A stretch of 25,127 bases of DNA from Methylococcaceae bacterium. GTDB lineage: Bacteria; Pseudomonadota; Gammaproteobacteria; Methylococcales; Methylomonadaceae. Every line of letters starts with the position of its first letter. Position 1 is the stretch's first letter. The stretch is from assembly GCA_005779525.1 (NCBI GenBank), contig SXIZ01000237.1:1-25127 (forward strand), in the 5' to 3' direction. This document shows, in pieces, positions 24,030-25,127 of the stretch. Below the pieces are notes generated by a model. That model was not told where the DNA came from, ran no database searches, and saw nothing but the letters and a program-made list of their open reading frames with translations. A program made the position numbers and the translations under genes.

Positions 24030-24812
24030 ATGGGGTTTTTGCAAGGCAAACGCGTGTTAATCGTTGGGTTAGCCAGCAATCGATCAATAGCTTGGGGTAT
24101 TGCTCAAGCCATGCACCGTGAAGGGGCGGACTTAGCTTTCACATTTCAAAACGAAAAATTGCAAAGTCGCGTAGAAGAAATGGCGGCCCAATGCAATTCA
24201 AACATCGTCATCGAATTAGATGTTGCTAAAGATGAGCACATTCAAAATGTTTTTCAAGAACTTGGCAAACACTGGGACGGTTTAGATGGCATCGTCCATT
24301 CGGTTGCATTCGCCCCACGCGATTCTTTGAATGGCGATTATGTTGAAGTGACCACGCGTGAAAATTTTGCAATTGCGCATGATATCAGTTCCTACAGTTT
24401 TACTGCATTGGCTAAAGCAGGACGCGGCATGATGGCTGGACGTAACGGTGCCTTATTGACCTTAAGTTATTTGGGTGCTGAACGTGTGATTCCTAACTAT
24501 AACGTGATGGGCGTTGCCAAAGCTAGTTTAGAAGCCAATGTTCGCTATATGGCAGTTGCTTTAGGTGCGGAGGGTACTCGGGTAAATGCGATTTCCGCAG
24601 GACCTATTCGCACTTTAGCGGCCAGCGGCATTAACGATTTTAAATCGATGCTCAACAAAGCCGAAGGCAGCGCGCCTCTCAAACGCAACGTCACCATTGA
24701 AGAAGTTGGCAATGTCGCTGCCTTTATGTGTTCGGATTTGGCGTCTGGGATTACCGGGGAAATTACCTATGTCGACTGCGGCTATAACATAGCAGGTTTA
24801 GCGGCTGCTTAA
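24030..24812 (+). CDS. fabI: Enoyl-[acyl-carrier-protein] reductase (NADH)
   Basis: FabI performs the last reduction in each cycle of type II fatty acid synthesis and is the target of triclosan and isoniazid-like inhibitors. The 260-residue protein is a short-chain dehydrogenase-fold enzyme with the FabI nucleotide motif GLASNRSIAWG at 13-23 and the active-site pair Y157 and K164 (YNVMGVAK), plus Y147 in YLGAERV. Residue 93, a known triclosan-sensitivity site (Gly in E. coli), is Ala here, as in several natural FabI proteins. I chose the ATG at 24030 because AAGGAG lies 6 bases upstream; the longer frame from 23970 adds 20 residues unlike FabI. It is divergent from the solute-binding gene and followed by a hairpin. 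Confidence 0.97.
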   Translation: MGFLQGKRVLIVGLASNRSIAWGIAQAMHREGADLAFTFQNEKLQSRVEEMAAQCNSNIVIELDVAKDEHIQNVFQELGKHWDGLDGIVHSVAFAPRDSLNGDYVEVTTRENFAIAHDISSYSFTALAKAGRGMMAGRNGALLTLSYLGAERVIPNYNVMGVAKASLEANVRYMAVALGAEGTRVNAISAGPIRTLAASGINDFKSMLNKAEGSAPLKRNVTIEEVGNVAAFMCSDLASGITGEITYVDCGYNIAGLAAA

Positions 24813-24822
24813 TAATTTTGAA

Positions 24823-24855
24823 TCCAGCGCAATAGACACCCTGTATTGCGCTGGA
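24823..24855. terminator. 12-bp perfect hairpin after fabI, no U-tract
   Basis: TCCAGCGCAATA pairs with TATTGCGCTGGA around a 9-base loop, 10 bases after the fabI stop. No T-run follows. It is the same style as the hairpins after fhs and the DHH gene. Confidence 0.6.
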
Positions 24856-24897
24856 CTAATGTATTCACTTTCAACCCAGCACTGCATACGTTTCAGC

Positions 24898-24925
24898 GTA
24901 ACACCTCCGTAAGATACTCTATACT
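24898..24925 (+). promoter_or_regulatory. Candidate promoter for the terminal secreted-protein gene
   Basis: GTAACA and TATACT with a 16-base spacer, about 28 bases before the ATG. The match to sigma-70 boxes is moderate. Confidence 0.4.
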
Positions 24926-24952
24926 TGCATTTAATTTTCAGGTAATTCCATC

Positions 24953-25127
24953 ATGATCTTGCTTAAAAGATTTTTGCCACGCCTCCTACTTAGCTGCTTG
25001 TTATTGCCAACAACTGGCGTGCTGCAGGCTGCCACGACCACTCCTAAAATTGCAACTCCCAGTATCAGTGTTAAAGTGACTCAACCCAAAGGCAGTGCAG
25101 GCGATGCATTTGGGGCAAAAATTATGA
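24953..25127 (+). CDS. Exported protein, C-terminus outside window
   Basis: The open frame begins at ATG 24953 and runs past the window edge, showing 58 residues. The N-terminus is a classical Sec signal peptide: basic (LLKRFLPR), a Leu-rich core, then cleavage near VLQA-ATT. The start of the mature part is rich in Thr, Ser, Pro and Lys (SISVKVTQPKG), as in linkers preceding a domain. No lipobox is present. The family cannot be told from this much. In several gammaproteobacteria a peptidyl-prolyl isomerase lies near fabI, but nothing in the visible sequence supports that here. The ribosome-binding site is weak (AGG 10 bases upstream). Confidence 0.7.
   Translation, partial: MILLKRFLPRLLLSCLLLPTTGVLQAATTTPKIATPSISVKVTQPKGSAGDAFGAKIM

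Noticed and set aside
24953..25127. Naming the terminal secreted protein as a peptidyl-prolyl isomerase
   Set aside because: Only a signal peptide and a linker are visible; the idea rests on gene order remembered from other bacteria, not on this sequence.

Overview
The window reads as a stretch of chromosome from a gammaproteobacterium of moderate-to-low GC. The evidence is the housekeeping content and its order: a yciO-like gene, a site-2 protease gene, scpA, scpB and rluB packed on one strand, plus trpS, msrB and a FabI-type enoyl-ACP reductase. Legionellales/Coxiellaceae-like bacteria fit this combination, but that placement is inference from gene content; no rRNA is present to settle it. 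I see no tRNA, rRNA, CRISPR array, insertion sequence or integrase.

Layout. At 1-2315 (minus strand) lie a cut-off, AT-rich unknown ORF with an eight-base homopolymer at its start, a coiled-coil lipoprotein, and an exported protein with a C-terminal membrane anchor. At 2585-5292 (plus) are formate-THF ligase (fhs) and a DHH-family phosphoesterase, each followed by a perfect hairpin. At 5379-10113 (minus) is one long operon: yciO-like, M50 site-2 protease, scpA, scpB, rluB, aldo/keto reductase. It covers tRNA/rRNA modification and chromosome segregation. At 10376-13466 (plus) are a SnoaL-like protein, a membrane-anchored dynamin-like protein whose GTPase motifs are degenerate, a small membrane protein and a YigZ-family protein. 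At 13482-17164 (minus) are a membrane protein, trpS, a FAD-dependent oxidoreductase paired with a HopJ-family protein, and a small arginine-rich protein. After a 430-base gene-free stretch come msrB (plus), a small Cys/His-rich protein (minus) and a PfkB sugar kinase (plus). At 19719-23948 (minus) are a peptide-type solute-binding lipoprotein, the large subunit of a NAD-linked [NiFe] hydrogenase (HoxH type) and its maturation protease. fabI (plus) is divergent from these, and a secreted-protein gene is cut off by the window end.

How the genes work together. The best-supported functional units are scpA-scpB (kleisin and partner of SMC), hoxH-hoxW (large subunit and the endopeptidase that trims it) and, by adjacency only, the pseudo-GTPase with its small membrane neighbour and the HopJ protein with the FAD oxidoreductase.

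The most unusual points are: a hydrogenase large subunit and protease with no small-subunit or diaphorase genes beside them; a dynamin-like protein that keeps the architecture but has lost most nucleotide-binding residues; a 143-base scpB/rluB overlap in which the same DNA encodes a strongly acidic tail in one frame and a strongly basic head in the other; and a recurrent style of intergenic hairpin with no U-tract.
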